Translations under genes and position numbers: made by a program | Source: Spirochaetota bacterium | GTDB taxonomy: Bacteria > Spirochaetota > UBA4802 > UBA5550 | Assembly (NCBI GenBank): GCA_003246895.1 | Contig: QKCL01000036.1 | Span: 62,001 to 126,000, forward strand | Direction of reading: 5' to 3' | Length of the DNA stretch: 64,000 nt | Notes under the pieces: model-generated | Told to the model about the DNA's origin: nothing | Database searches by the model: none | What the model saw: the letters and a program-made list of their open reading frames with translations, nothing else | Part shown: positions 41,679 to 50,561 of the stretch, one piece after another | Layout of the letters: each line of letters starts with the position of its first letter | How positions within the stretch are numbered: position 1 is the stretch's first letter

Positions 41679-43553
41679 ATGAAAGACATCGCGGATCATT
41701 TATGGGTCATTATCTCGGCAATGCTTGTATTTCTAATGCAGCCGGGTTTCATGGCTCTGGAGACGGGACTGACCCGGGCAAAGAACTCGATAAATGTGGC
41801 CATAAAAAACATGTCCGATTTTATAGTGTCTGTTGCCGCCTTCTGGTTCATAGGCTTCGGGATCATGTTCGGGAAAACACTTTACGGCATAACAGGGGTT
41901 ACCGACTTTTTTGTAAACTTTGACGTTGATAACTGGAAAGCGGCCTTCTTTGTGTTTCAGGCGGTATTTGCAGGTACTGCGGCAACAATAGATTCAGGGG
42001 CGGTTGCGGAAAGGGCAAAGTTCAGCACATACCTCATAATGTCCTTTATTACATCGGCCTTTATCTACCCGGTTTTCGGTCACTGGGCATGGGGAGGGCT
42101 CTTCTATCCGGAGAATCAGGGCTGGCTCCAGAAACTGGGGTTCCTTGATTTTGCAGGTTCCTCTGTGGTTCACTCAATCGGGGCATGGGTCGCCCTTTCG
42201 GGCGTAATCATTATCGGCCCCAGAATCGGAAGGTTCACCGAAGACGGCAGGGTAAACAAAATAAGGGGCCATAACCTGGTCTTTGCATACCTTGGGGTCT
42301 GCATCCTGTTCTTCGCATGGTTCGGGTTCAATGCAGGGAGCACACTTGCCGCATCCCCAAAAGTGGCAAACATACTGGCAAACACCATCATTTCCGCATC
42401 CTTCGGCGGCCTGACAACATTATTTGTAAGCTGGCTCTTTAGTGATAACCATCTCCCTGAACCTGAAATGATAATAAACGGAATACTCGGCGGACTGGTG
42501 GGAATAACCGCCGGGTGCTACTATGTGGGGGAAGCGGGCGCTCTTATCATCGGCATTGTTTCAGGATTCATAGTGTTCTCCGGCACACATTTACTGGAAA
42601 AACTCAGACTCGATGATGCAGTGGGCGCAATCCCTGTCCATGGATTTACGGGCGTATGGGGCACAATCGCCACGGGCATTTTTATCAGGGAGAGCTTCCT
42701 CGTTGAAATGGGGACCACCCGGAGCCATCAGATACTTGTTCAGGCCCTGGGGTCATTCACAGCCCTTGCCTGGGCTCTGGGCATGTCATTTATACTCATG
42801 AAGATAATCAACCGGTTCTCTCCCATGAGGGTTTCACGGGCATATGAGGAGATCGGTCTGAACATAGCCGAACACGGAGCAAGTTCAAGCATACTTGAAC
42901 TTTCAAGTTCTGTTAGAAAAATAATAGAAAGCAGAAACATCAAAACAGCACAGAAGATAGATGTGGAGTACGGAACTGAAATCGGTGAACTCACAGGCTA
43001 CTTCAATACCATGATAGACGACCTCAAGGCAAAGGAGGAGGCTGCTGAAGAGGCTCTGGAATCCCTGCACTGCATGGCAGTAACCGACGGGCTCACACAG
43101 ATATCCAACAGAAAAAATATTACAGATACTCTTGAAAAGGAAATTTCACGGTCAATACGGTACGGCAAAAAGCTATCCATACTGCTATTTGACGTGGACT
43201 TTTTTAAACAGGTCAATGACACATACGGTCACATCGCCGGGGACAAGGTTCTGGTTGATATCTCCGGGGCCGTGGGTGATGTCCTCAGGGAATCGGATTA
43301 TATGGGAAGGTATGGAGGAGAGGAGTTCCTGATTATCTTTCCCGAAACAGAACTTGCCGGCGCATATATAATTTCAAACCGCATCAGGGAAACCGTTGAA
43401 AAGATGATGTGGGATTTCTGCGACGGTTTCCGGGTAACCATAAGCGGAGGAGTTGTGGAAAACTGCGGAGAGGACCTCACGCGCATGATAAAAAGAGCAG
43501 ACTCCCTGCTTTACCATGCAAAGGGAAGCGGAAGAAACAGAATAGAGAAATAG
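41679..43553 (+). CDS. Ammonium transporter (Amt) fused to a GGDEF diguanylate cyclase
   Basis: 624 residues. Residues 1 to about 380 are a full Amt/Rh-type channel with eleven expected spans, the twin histidines (His165 in SSVVHSIGAW, His321 in PVHGFTGVWG) and Amt signatures such as GTAATIDSGAVAERAKF. A HAMP-like linker and coiled coil (SVRKIIESRNIKTAQ to SLHCMAVTDG) leads to a GGDEF domain: LTQISNRKN, FDVDFFKQVNDTYGH, GGEEF at 546-550, and an RESD I-site (537-540) exactly five residues before it. The protein should couple ammonium availability to cyclic di-GMP synthesis. Related Amt-kinase and Amt-GGDEF fusions have been noted elsewhere. Confidence 0.93.
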   Translation: MKDIADHLWVIISAMLVFLMQPGFMALETGLTRAKNSINVAIKNMSDFIVSVAAFWFIGFGIMFGKTLYGITGVTDFFVNFDVDNWKAAFFVFQAVFAGTAATIDSGAVAERAKFSTYLIMSFITSAFIYPVFGHWAWGGLFYPENQGWLQKLGFLDFAGSSVVHSIGAWVALSGVIIIGPRIGRFTEDGRVNKIRGHNLVFAYLGVCILFFAWFGFNAGSTLAASPKVANILANTIISASFGGLTTLFVSWLFSDNHLPEPEMIINGILGGLVGITAGCYYVGEAGALIIGIVSGFIVFSGTHLLEKLRLDDAVGAIPVHGFTGVWGTIATGIFIRESFLVEMGTTRSHQILVQALGSFTALAWALGMSFILMKIINRFSPMRVSRAYEEIGLNIAEHGASSSILELSSSVRKIIESRNIKTAQKIDVEYGTEIGELTGYFNTMIDDLKAKEEAAEEALESLHCMAVTDGLTQISNRKNITDTLEKEISRSIRYGKKLSILLFDVDFFKQVNDTYGHIAGDKVLVDISGAVGDVLRESDYMGRYGGEEFLIIFPETELAGAYIISNRIRETVEKMMWDFCDGFRVTISGGVVENCGEDLTRMIKRADSLLYHAKGSGRNRIEK

Positions 43554-43741
43554 AAACATATTCATTCACCTGAATGCCTGTTGTATTCTTCAGGGAACAG
43601 AACTCCATGACTGACAAACCATTCAAAAAAAGTTGTATTCAACAGGGCCGGCCCGGTATATTATTTCACGGTAAGGTTTTTACATCTGCTGCAGGCAGAG
43701 TTCAGCAGGTTTATCTTGATATAAAATTACGGATATCATTT

Positions 43742-44122
43742 ATGAAGAGACTGTTAATAGTACTGGCTGTTATAATTCTGAACGCACCATTTATATCAGC
43801 CAAAAGGTCGGGGCCCAAAGAGGTTAAACCTGCAGTATATAAGGGCGTAAAATATATTGTTGTGCATTTCCCTGATGGTACAGATCAGAGGGGCGGGTTT
43901 ATTGAGGCCCGGGACATGAAGACAGGAAAGAGGCTCCGGCTCTTTCAGGTATATAAAATCAGTTACAGCGAGTCCCTGGAATCGGATGTGCAGGATATTT
44001 TTATAACGAAGATTCATGTCAGAAAGGGCATGCTCCATGTTGTGAATGAAAGAAAAGACAGGTTTGTTATAGACCTTGAAAGCGGAATAATCTCCCCCAA
44101 GGATAAAACCTATACAAAGTAA
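43742..44122 (+). CDS. Small secreted protein, function unknown
   Basis: 126 residues from ATG 43742, which gives a signal peptide (MKRLLIVLAVIILNAPFISA). An upstream in-frame ATG at 43574 lacks one, and the ribosome site is weak for both. The mature part is a beta-rich domain (VYKGVKYIVVHFPDGTDQRG, LFQVYKISYSESLESDVQDI). Family not recognised. Confidence 0.65.
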   Translation: MKRLLIVLAVIILNAPFISAKRSGPKEVKPAVYKGVKYIVVHFPDGTDQRGGFIEARDMKTGKRLRLFQVYKISYSESLESDVQDIFITKIHVRKGMLHVVNERKDRFVIDLESGIISPKDKTYTK

Positions 44123-44277
44123 ATGCAGGGGTATTTGATATCTTTCCGGATATGGTTATGCCGTGAAGGCCCGGGGACATGGTTTCCGGAAAAGGAGAAA
44201 TGTATCGCGCAGGGGTCATTGACGGGCCGGCCTGTGCCGATAGATTATATAGCTTTATATATATCTGTGTTGTGAAA

Positions 44278-44682
44278 ATGGAAAATCTGAATATGCCTGA
44301 AAATCAAAAAACAGAAAACTACTGGGAACTTCTCTATGACGGTGAATGCCCCCTGTGCACGAGGTTTGCCGCGCAGTTGAGGAAATTTGACAGGCACGGG
44401 GAGATCTCCATAATACCGCTTCAGGATTATGAAATATCAGATGAGGCGGCTGTGAGTTACCATGACCTCATGGAGGATGTACACATGCTGGGCAGGAACG
44501 GGGAATGCCTTGTGGGCGGAGATGTTGTTCAGCAGATTCTTTTAATGGTGCCCCAGATGAAGCCATTCAGGTGGATGCTGAAGACCAATGCCGGCAGGGG
44601 GCTTTCAAGGGCCCTGTACTCTTCCCTGAGTTTTGCAAGGGGCTGCAGCCGGTGCCGCAGGAAAGAGATCAGGAAAGTGTAG
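44278..44682 (+). CDS. DCC-family (DUF393) thiol-disulfide oxidoreductase-like protein
   Basis: 134 residues from ATG 44278, set so that the family motif YDGECPLCTRF lies near the start as usual; in-frame starts up to 44179 are possible and the ribosome site is unclear. DxxCPLC followed by a thioredoxin-like helix is the DCC signature. Other family features are HMLGRNGECLVGGDVVQQIL and a C-terminal CSRCRRKEIRK, which adds a second CxxC. Probably a small redox protein in the cytosol. Confidence 0.82.
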   Translation: MENLNMPENQKTENYWELLYDGECPLCTRFAAQLRKFDRHGEISIIPLQDYEISDEAAVSYHDLMEDVHMLGRNGECLVGGDVVQQILLMVPQMKPFRWMLKTNAGRGLSRALYSSLSFARGCSRCRRKEIRKV

Positions 44683-44712
44683 TTGTGTTTGTATCTGGAG
44701 TATTGATTCTTC

Positions 44713-44938
44713 CCTGTAAAAGGCTGACCACAGATAGACACAGATAAAGGATCGGATTTTCACAGATAGATTTTTCAAACGATTCAGCAGATATCCGGAA
44801 TAATGGTTTTATTGTGGAAATAGTGATGGTATAAAATATTTTTTTTAAACAAACTGACCAAAAACCATCTGTGTTCATCTTCTTTTGAAATCTGTGTACC
44901 CAAAGGGCATGATATGCATCTAACGAAGCGGATGGAGA
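44713..44938. repeat. Long dispersed repeat, copy 1
   Basis: It begins CCTGTAAAAGGCTGACCACA and contains ACACAGATAAAGGATCGGAT and a GATGGTATAAAATATT stretch. It is about 85-90% identical to the copy right of vapBC (45754-45960). Together with a truncated copy at 44944-44990 it flanks the toxin-antitoxin module. Confidence 0.8.
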
Positions 44939-44943
44939 TTTAC

Positions 44944-44990
44944 GGTAAAAGGCTGACCACACATAGACACAGATAAAGGATTGGATCTTA
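44944..44990. repeat. Truncated copy of the dispersed repeat
   Basis: GGTAAAAGGCTGACCACACA to AAAGGATTGGATCTT repeats the start of the copy at 44713, then breaks off where the vapBC module begins. Confidence 0.7.
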
Positions 44991-45014
44991 ATAAAGAATC
45001 GTGTTTTAATAGAC

Positions 45015-45043
45015 TTGACTGGATATATATCCTGATATATATT
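45015..45043 (+). promoter_or_regulatory. Promoter of vapBC with palindromic core
   Basis: TTGACT (45015-45020), a 17-base spacer and TATATT (45038-45043) make a good sigma-70-type promoter. The spacer contains GATATATATC, a perfect palindrome, a likely autoregulation site for the antitoxin. Confidence 0.6.
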
Positions 45044-45063
45044 ATAAGTGTGAGGTGATTATC

Positions 45064-45294
45064 ATGCAAAGTGCAAAACTTTTTATAAACGGCAGAAGCC
45101 AGGCAGTCCGCCTGCCTAAGGAATTTCAATTTTCCGGCAGTGATGTGCTTATTCATAAAGTTGGAGATGCCGTAATTCTTCTCCCCCATGATAAATCATG
45201 GGAAGTGTTTCTTAATGGCTTAAACAATTTCACCGATGATTTTCTTGACGAAGGCCGTGATCAGGGTGAAAATCAAAAAAGAGAAGATTTCTGA
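45064..45294 (+). CDS. vapB: VapB antitoxin (AbrB/SpoVT swapped-hairpin type)
   Basis: 76 residues from ATG 45064 with GAGGTGATT upstream. The N-terminus (SAKLFINGRSQAVRLPKEF) is the AbrB-like DNA-binding beta-hairpin of VapB antitoxins; the C-terminal acidic part wraps the toxin. The stop overlaps the toxin start (ATGA), which ensures antitoxin is made first. An upstream promoter contains a palindromic operator candidate, consistent with autorepression. It is flanked by long direct repeats. Confidence 0.9.
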   Translation: MQSAKLFINGRSQAVRLPKEFQFSGSDVLIHKVGDAVILLPHDKSWEVFLNGLNNFTDDFLDEGRDQGENQKREDF

Positions 45295-45695
45295 TGTATC
45301 TGCTTGATACAAATATCTGCATTTATATCATCAGGAAGAAGCCGGTTGATGTTTTAAAAACATTAAAAACAAAATTAAAGAAAGATATATATATTTCATC
45401 AATAACGATTGCTGAATTGGAATATGGAGTCGCAAAGAGTCAATATCCTGAAAAAAATAAGATAGCTCTCATTGAATTTTTATCAATCTTCAATCTCCTG
45501 CCTTTTGATGATACTGATGCTGCTGAGTTTGGAATAATAAAAACAGATCTGGAAAGGAAAGGTAAAATAATCGGCCCAATGGATTTATTAATTGCAGGCC
45601 AGGCAAAAGCAAAAAAGCTGATTCTTGTTACCAATAATATAAAAGAATTCGAAAGAGTAGAAGGAATCAAAATAGAGAATTGGGTAAAGGAATAA
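45294..45695 (+). CDS. vapC: VapC toxin (PIN-domain ribonuclease)
   Basis: 133 residues. PIN-domain acidic residues are in MYLLDTNICIYII (Asp5), SITIAELEYG (Glu41) and IGPMDLLIAG (Asp97), followed by the LVTNNIKEF segment. VapC toxins cut RNA, often initiator tRNA or rRNA, when the VapB antitoxin is lost. Its ATG overlaps the vapB stop by one base. The pair sits between direct-repeat copies, suggesting it is or was mobile. Confidence 0.92.
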   Translation: MYLLDTNICIYIIRKKPVDVLKTLKTKLKKDIYISSITIAELEYGVAKSQYPEKNKIALIEFLSIFNLLPFDDTDAAEFGIIKTDLERKGKIIGPMDLLIAGQAKAKKLILVTNNIKEFERVEGIKIENWVKE

Positions 45696-45753
45696 AAAAG
45701 AAGTTATCATATATTACTATAACAAGCGAAGCGGGTGGGGATCTTTTTAAATT

Positions 45754-45960
45754 TCCTGTAAAAGGCTGACCACAGATAGACACAGATAAAGGATCGGATT
45801 TTCACAGATAGATTTTTCAATCGATTCAGGATATATCCGGAATATCGATTTTATTATGAAAATAGTGATGGTATAAAATATATTTTTTTAAACAAACTGA
45901 CAGAGAACCATCTGTGTTCATCTTCTTTTTAAATCTGTGTATATCTATCGAAGCGGGTGG
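45754..45960. repeat. Long dispersed repeat, copy 2 (right of vapBC)
   Basis: Matches the copy at 44713-44938 across CCTGTAAAAGGCTGACCACA, the ACAGATAGACACAGAT core, and ends near AAATCTGTGTATATCTATCG, then CGAAGCGGGTGG. Confidence 0.8.
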
Positions 45961-46029
45961 TAGTCCTTTAAAATCCCGGGAAAAACCATGTGTAGACATG
46001 AAACTCACTATAATCCCATATTCCCATGA

Positions 46030-46085
46030 CCAGCTGAAGGCCAGCTGAAGACCAGCTGAAGGCCATCAAAGGCCGGCGAAAGCCA
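46030..46085. repeat. 11-bp tandem repeat
   Basis: CCAGCTGAAGG, CCAGCTGAAGA, CCAGCTGAAGG, then diverged CCATCAAAGG and CCGGCGAAAG. Three near-identical 11-bp units and two 10-bp variants. Confidence 0.65.
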
Positions 46086-46129
46086 TTACATGGCGCATAT
46101 TGGCTGTTGAATAAAATTGAATAAAGTTT

Positions 46130-46465
46130 ATAGTCGTGAGTATAAACTTTAAGGTCAAGACCATAAAAATTATGATCGTGAGTATAAAAACCATGGTCGA
46201 GAGTATAAATTTTATGATCTTGAGCATCAGATTCATGGTCGGGAGTATAAGATTCATGGTCGAGAGCATCAGATTCATGGTCGAGAGCATCAGATTCATG
46301 GTCGAGAGCATCAGATTCATGGTCGAGAGCATCAGATTCATGGTCGAGAGCATCAGATTCATGGTCGAGAGCATCAGATTCATGGTCCGGAGCATCAGAT
46401 TCATGGTCCCGAGAGTCGATTTAATACTCCCGAGTGTCGTTTTAATACTCTGGAGAGTTGATTTA
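46130..46465. repeat. 21-bp minisatellite array (about 16 units)
   Basis: Every 21 bases the pattern CATGGTCGAGAGCATCAGATT recurs, with a core of about six near-perfect units (46256-46402) and diverged units on both sides. 21 bp is seven codons, so both strands stay open for over 300 bases: + gives a repeated MVESIRF heptapeptide, - gives a repeated STMNLML heptapeptide. Neither strand has a convincing start or ribosome site, so I list it as a repeat, not a gene. Confidence 0.85.
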
Positions 46466-46827
46466 ACGCGGCCTTGTGTTGAATAGACGATTCACTGCAT
46501 CGAAGAGACGCGGCCCGAGGGTGTGCCGGGAGGAGAGGAAGTTCAGGGCAGGGGTTTTTTAAGTGAACTGAATTTATTGATTCTCGGGGTTCCGGGAAAG
46601 ATTCCTTGACTTTTTGAATTTCAGGTGTATAGCGGGAATTGCTGGGCATGAAAGTTCTTAACCGGAAAGCGCATTTGTACCTGTCTGGGATCATATCCAA
46701 GAGGAGGGTACGAAGTAGTTGTATGCAATAAGCCATTGAATGCCGCAATATATAGAAGTTGAGGATTGAAGATTGTCCTCAAAAAGAATTTGATATGTTT
46801 ACGGGAATAATATTGAATTCGGGCTGA

Positions 46828-47255
46828 TTACCTCATTGATGATATTAAATGTACAGTGATGGTATTTCTCTGAGACTCCCCTGAAATTCCATCAGCGCTT
46901 CTATGCGGCTGGTTTACCTTTTGATGTATTTTTTTTCCTTTTGTAAAAGCCTGGATCGGCGTTTTGCCATGCATATTTCTGCCCTGACAAGATCTTTTGT
47001 TGTTATAAAATTCGAAATAAATTTCAAGGTCTTCCTGCATTTCAGAAATAGACTCGTGGAATTTTTTACGCCCTTTAATTCTGAAGTGCTCATCAAGTAG
47101 AGTTCTGTTAAGTCGTTCAACATACCCATTACTTTGAGGTTTTCTGCCTTTAGTTGTTCTATGCTCAATATCTTCAGGTTGCAGAAAAGGTTCAGCATGA
47201 AATCTTAAATCGTCAAAAAAAGAGTTGAAGTTCCAGTAGTTTACTCTATATCTAT
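46828..47255 (-). pseudogene. C-terminal remnant of an IS481-family transposase
   Basis: Reading the minus strand without requiring a start gives HAEPFLQPEDIEHRTTKGRK, then PQSNGYVERLNRTLLDEHF, then a helical stretch and NNKRSCQGRNMHGKTPIQAF, ending in a stop at 46828. This is the end of the IS481-type integrase core (the GxVERxNRTLxDEH region contains the catalytic Glu). The first half and the element ends are missing. A remnant in repeat-rich DNA. Confidence 0.8.
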
Positions 47256-47410
47256 TTGATGGTAAATCAAAGGATATAAAGATTTTGAATCTTTCAGTTT
47301 AAAGATAGTTCAGCAGTTTAATCTAAGCGAAATTGAATCACTTTTTGATGGAAATCCTGAAAGAGTGTTTTTTATTTAAATAAAAATTTGTACAAATTTA
47401 AGGAGATTTT

Positions 47411-47863
47411 ATGAAAAAAGCTAAAAGAATTACTGTATTTCTCTTAATGATTATGGGGATATTCTCCAGTGTGTTTGCCGATAGTATGGTTAAAAGATTA
47501 CCATGGAATTACACTTTTTACAGAGTAACCGTATGCGATCCAGGCTGTAGAAATGCGCATTGGATTGATCTTAAGCAAACAGTCCAGTTATGGGATGTAA
47601 TGGGTTCCGGTGGTATTAAAGGGAAGGCGTATCGATTTGTCAGAGTGGGGGGTGGCAGCTGTCCAATTCTAACACTTTATAAGGGAAAATTTCTTGGGCC
47701 GAAGGAGAATAATGTGGTACGCTATTCTGAGGCGCATTGGCTAAATGGTCTCAAAGTTGAGAGTAGTGGATGGGCAATCGAGGAAAGAAAGACTAAAACA
47801 ATCAAGTATTTCTATACGTCATCGAATGGCAGAAATTGCACTATCGTTGGGAATTGGCGTTAA
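47411..47863 (+). CDS. Small secreted protein, function unknown
   Basis: 150 residues with AAGGAG before the ATG. Signal peptide MKKAKRITVFLLMIMGIFSS then VFADS. The mature part has four cysteines and a beta-rich pattern (NYTFYRVTVCDPGCRNAHWI, GGGSCPILTLYKGKFLGP). Probably a periplasmic or extracellular protein. No family recognised. Confidence 0.72.
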   Translation: MKKAKRITVFLLMIMGIFSSVFADSMVKRLPWNYTFYRVTVCDPGCRNAHWIDLKQTVQLWDVMGSGGIKGKAYRFVRVGGGSCPILTLYKGKFLGPKENNVVRYSEAHWLNGLKVESSGWAIEERKTKTIKYFYTSSNGRNCTIVGNWR

Positions 47864-48373
47864 AGTTGACTGATTCATCCCCAGGTAAATTAAATTTCGG
47901 AAATATGTGAAATATACTCGTTTTCTGCTCACCCAGAGAAAATGGGTATATTTTTGATTTCCTGTCAATTCCCTTCAGTGAAGATGTTTATGCCAACCGC
48001 TGCACACACCCTCTATGTCAAGCTGCAGTGGCTATGTGTTTCTCCCTGAATTCATGGCTGAACTTTCTCAGGCAGATTTACCTTTTCGTCTGTAAGAGCT
48101 GTTTTTACCCCTATGATGTTCCTCAAGGTGTAGAAGTCGTTGATGCCTTGTTTCAAGTTTATGCCGAATTCTGCTGCCGCCTTATAACTGTTCCCAACTA
48201 CCGGAAAACTTCTCGATTTCCTAAAATGAAGTAGCCTGAAAAGAGTTGATTCTCATGTAAATTTAATCTACTATTCACTCAATGCTGAAAAAATATCCGT
48301 TGCAGTTATGGACATAGCGCCATACTCAACAAAATCTGCCACCCTAGGCAAATCATAATTTTAAGAGGTAATC
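47864..48373. other. Intergenic region with a possible decayed minus-strand fragment
   Basis: No intact gene. Around 48045-48210 the minus strand reads NSYKAAAEFGINLKQGINDF and VKTALTDEKVNLPEKVQP without a start codon, perhaps the remains of a gene. A weak hairpin (CCCA/TGGG followed by TATATTTTT) near 47930 might end transcription. Confidence 0.3.
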
Positions 48374-48949
48374 ATGAAAAGAGTTCTATTACTATTGGCA
48401 GAGGGTTTTGAAACTTTTGAAGCCAGTGTCTTCATTGATGTAATGGGATGGAACCTGATCGATGGTGACGGGTCAACTGAACTGAAAACATGCGCTTTAA
48501 AAAAAGAAATTAAAACCTCCTTTGATCAGAGGTTTATTGCTGATTACCTCGTTGATGATATTGACCCCGACTCTTTTGATGCGCTGGCTGTTCCCGGCGG
48601 ATTTGAAGAATACGGATTCTATAATGATGCCTATGATGAAAAGTTCCTTGATCTCATAAGACTGTTTCGAGACAGAAACAAAATAATCGCTTCCATATGC
48701 GTTGGGGCTTTGCCTTTGGGCAGGAGCGGTATTTTAAAAAACAGAAAGGGAACAACTTTCAATAGCCCGACAAGGCGCAATGCACTGGAAAGCTTTGGTG
48801 TTAATGTGGTGAATCAGCCCATTGTGGCTGATGATAATATAATAACCTCATGGAATCCCTCAACAGCCATGGATGTGGCTCTTCTGCTGCTTGAATTACT
48901 TACCTCCGGAGAGAATGCAGATAAAATACGCCGGTTAATGGGATTTTGA
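48374..48949 (+). CDS. DJ-1/PfpI family protein
   Basis: 191 residues. A class I glutamine-amidotransferase-like fold with the nucleophile-elbow cysteine in IIASICVGALPLG (Cys109) and Glu16 in the FETFEASVFIDVMGW helix, as in DJ-1/ThiJ/PfpI proteins. GxFEEYGF-type sequence (GGFEEYGFYNDAY) precedes it. Members are proteases, deglycases or chaperones. Function here unknown. An AGAGGTAATC precedes the ATG. Confidence 0.88.
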   Translation: MKRVLLLLAEGFETFEASVFIDVMGWNLIDGDGSTELKTCALKKEIKTSFDQRFIADYLVDDIDPDSFDALAVPGGFEEYGFYNDAYDEKFLDLIRLFRDRNKIIASICVGALPLGRSGILKNRKGTTFNSPTRRNALESFGVNVVNQPIVADDNIITSWNPSTAMDVALLLLELLTSGENADKIRRLMGF

Positions 48950-48997
48950 ATCTGAATTTATTGATTCTCGGGACTCCGGTAAAGATTCCGCTTCGTC

Positions 48998-49017
48998 ATT
49001 CCCGTGAAAACGGGAAC
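48998..49017. repeat. REP-like GAAA-loop hairpin, copy 2
   Basis: ATTCCCGT-GAAA-ACGGGAAC, preceded by GTC, is the counterpart of the hairpin at 10271-10290. A TTTATTGATTCTCGGG segment shortly upstream also recurs at about 46570, so a longer dispersed repeat is likely. Confidence 0.6.
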
Positions 49018-49195
49018 CCGCAATAAACAGAGTGATGTTCCATGAACATGGATTCCCGGTCAGGCCGTAGATGACAAAAATTGAGAAGTTACGGAAAGGC
49101 GGCTTGCGCTTTAGAGTGATCGGCAGATCATGAATCCAATGTGCCGCCGCCTGTCCGGTACTAAACTTTAATATTCGATCCTGCTTACTTTTATT

Positions 49196-49456
49196 TTACT
49201 TCAGACCGAATTTTGCATAGCACTTCTTTTTTGCCTGATCGCAAGGCAAATTGAGTCTGTTTTGACAACTTGCTGGTGACTCTCCCCGCTTAAGTTCCTT
49301 ACTGGGCGTGCACCTGACAGCTGCATTCACACTCTTTTTGCATTTTGCAAATTCGGTATCGCATGATCTTTGTGCTCTTCCAGGTGCGGCAGATAGAGCG
49401 ACCGCCACGGACATCACCAATATTCCGGAAATTACAGATTTAATAAACATCTTCAT
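49196..49456 (-). CDS. Small secreted cysteine-rich protein
   Basis: 86 residues with a ribosome site (GAGGTATTAAC) before the ATG. Signal peptide (MKMFIKSVISGILVMSVAVA, then LSAAPGRA). The mature part has six cysteines (CDTEFAKCKKSV, RCTPSKEL, CQNRLNLPCDQAKKKCYAKF), likely three disulfides. No family recognised. Confidence 0.75.
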   Translation of the reverse strand: MKMFIKSVISGILVMSVAVALSAAPGRAQRSCDTEFAKCKKSVNAAVRCTPSKELKRGESPASCQNRLNLPCDQAKKKCYAKFGLK

Positions 49457-49700
49457 GTTAATACCTCTCGTCTGGTTATTTTTGTTTTATTCTGTAAATA
49501 CATGATGCAGGGGATTTTGTATCATTTAAATCGCCGGTGCGATTAATAATTTCTGGTCCACCTATATGAAACATAATTCTGCGGTTATGGAAGTATCGCA
49601 ATCTATCTCATATTCATCATGGTTTTATTTACTGCAAAATTTATGCTATTTTGGTACAGATCAGTATGATGCAGTTTGCATCATACTGATTATTTTGTCC

Positions 49701-50354
49701 CTAGTTGGTAATTGTGAAGCTGTATCTGTTGTTTATTTTACCGGTAGTTTTTCCATTGCTGTAGGTTCCGGTCCAGGTTTCATTCCATTTTTTATTGTAG
49801 ATGTAGATTGTGCCGCTTTTAACTTCGCCTTCAAGTTTTGTTGTTCCTGCAGCTTTATTTCTGAAATTAACCTGATCAATTGTAAATTTTGCTCCCGATA
49901 CTCCTGTTACCAGAAATGTGCCGTTCTGCCCTGCGCTTGTTGACCATTTCAGGGTTTTACCCTTTACAAAGGGTTCAGTGGAAGATGTTGATACTGATAC
50001 TGAATCTGTTATTTTGAAAGTATATTTTGCTGAACCGGCTGCAAGTTTTCCGGAAACACTGTTTGATGAAATGTCCCCTTCCCAGATTTCTTTCCATTGC
50101 CCTGTATTTATCAGTACCATTTTGCTGCCGTTTTCTACCAGCGCGCCGTAAAGTTTAACAGTGCCTGCCGAGGTATTTCTGCTGTTTTTCTGAGCAGCTT
50201 CAAAGTAATTTCCTTTTACTGTAAGGATTGTCAGTGTTCCATTCTGTCCGGCACTTGTTGACCATGACAATACCTTCCCCTGTTTTACCATTTCAGCTGA
50301 AAGTGGTGAAACAAGTACAAGAAAAGCGAGTAAAGCCAGTAAGTATTTCTTCAT
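49701..50354 (-). CDS. Secreted protein with an internally duplicated beta domain
   Basis: 217 residues from ATG 50354 (AAGGAG upstream), signal peptide MKKYLLALLAFLVLVSPLSA. The mature part is two copies of a domain of about 85 residues. Copy one begins QGKVLSWSTSAGQNGTLTIL and has NSRNTSAGTVKLYGALVENG; copy two begins KGKTLKWSTSAGQNGTFLVT and has NFRNKAAGTTKLEGEVKSG, each ending in a TFKIT or SFTIT strand. Probably an extracellular adhesive or binding module; no named family. Confidence 0.8.
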   Translation of the reverse strand: MKKYLLALLAFLVLVSPLSAEMVKQGKVLSWSTSAGQNGTLTILTVKGNYFEAAQKNSRNTSAGTVKLYGALVENGSKMVLINTGQWKEIWEGDISSNSVSGKLAAGSAKYTFKITDSVSVSTSSTEPFVKGKTLKWSTSAGQNGTFLVTGVSGAKFTIDQVNFRNKAAGTTKLEGEVKSGTIYIYNKKWNETWTGTYSNGKTTGKINNRYSFTITN

Positions 50355-50561
50355 TTGAGTCTCCTTTGATTTTGTATTAAGGAATAGTGTGATCCATGTA
50401 CTATTCACTCAATTTATTAAGGTCACGTCGGCATGGGAAGATTATCATTGGAACAAACCCTTATGTTTTTAAACCGGTTTATACTCACCACGCCTCCGGA
50501 TTTAACCCGGTATTCATAATTGAAGAAAAGGAGGGTGTCAATAGCAATTGAATATTTGCAC

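Noticed and set aside
46130-46465. The regularly spaced 21-bp units as a CRISPR array
   Set aside because: Units are directly adjacent with no unique spacers, so this is a tandem minisatellite.
46136-46486. The plus-strand heptapeptide frame as a real coiled-coil protein
   Set aside because: It starts at a GTG inside the repeat with no ribosome site, and the opposite strand is equally open, which follows from the 21-bp period.
48045-48210. A minus-strand frame with AAAEFGINLKQ-like sequence as an antitoxin gene
   Set aside because: No start codon or ribosome site, and no partner gene; at most a decayed fragment.
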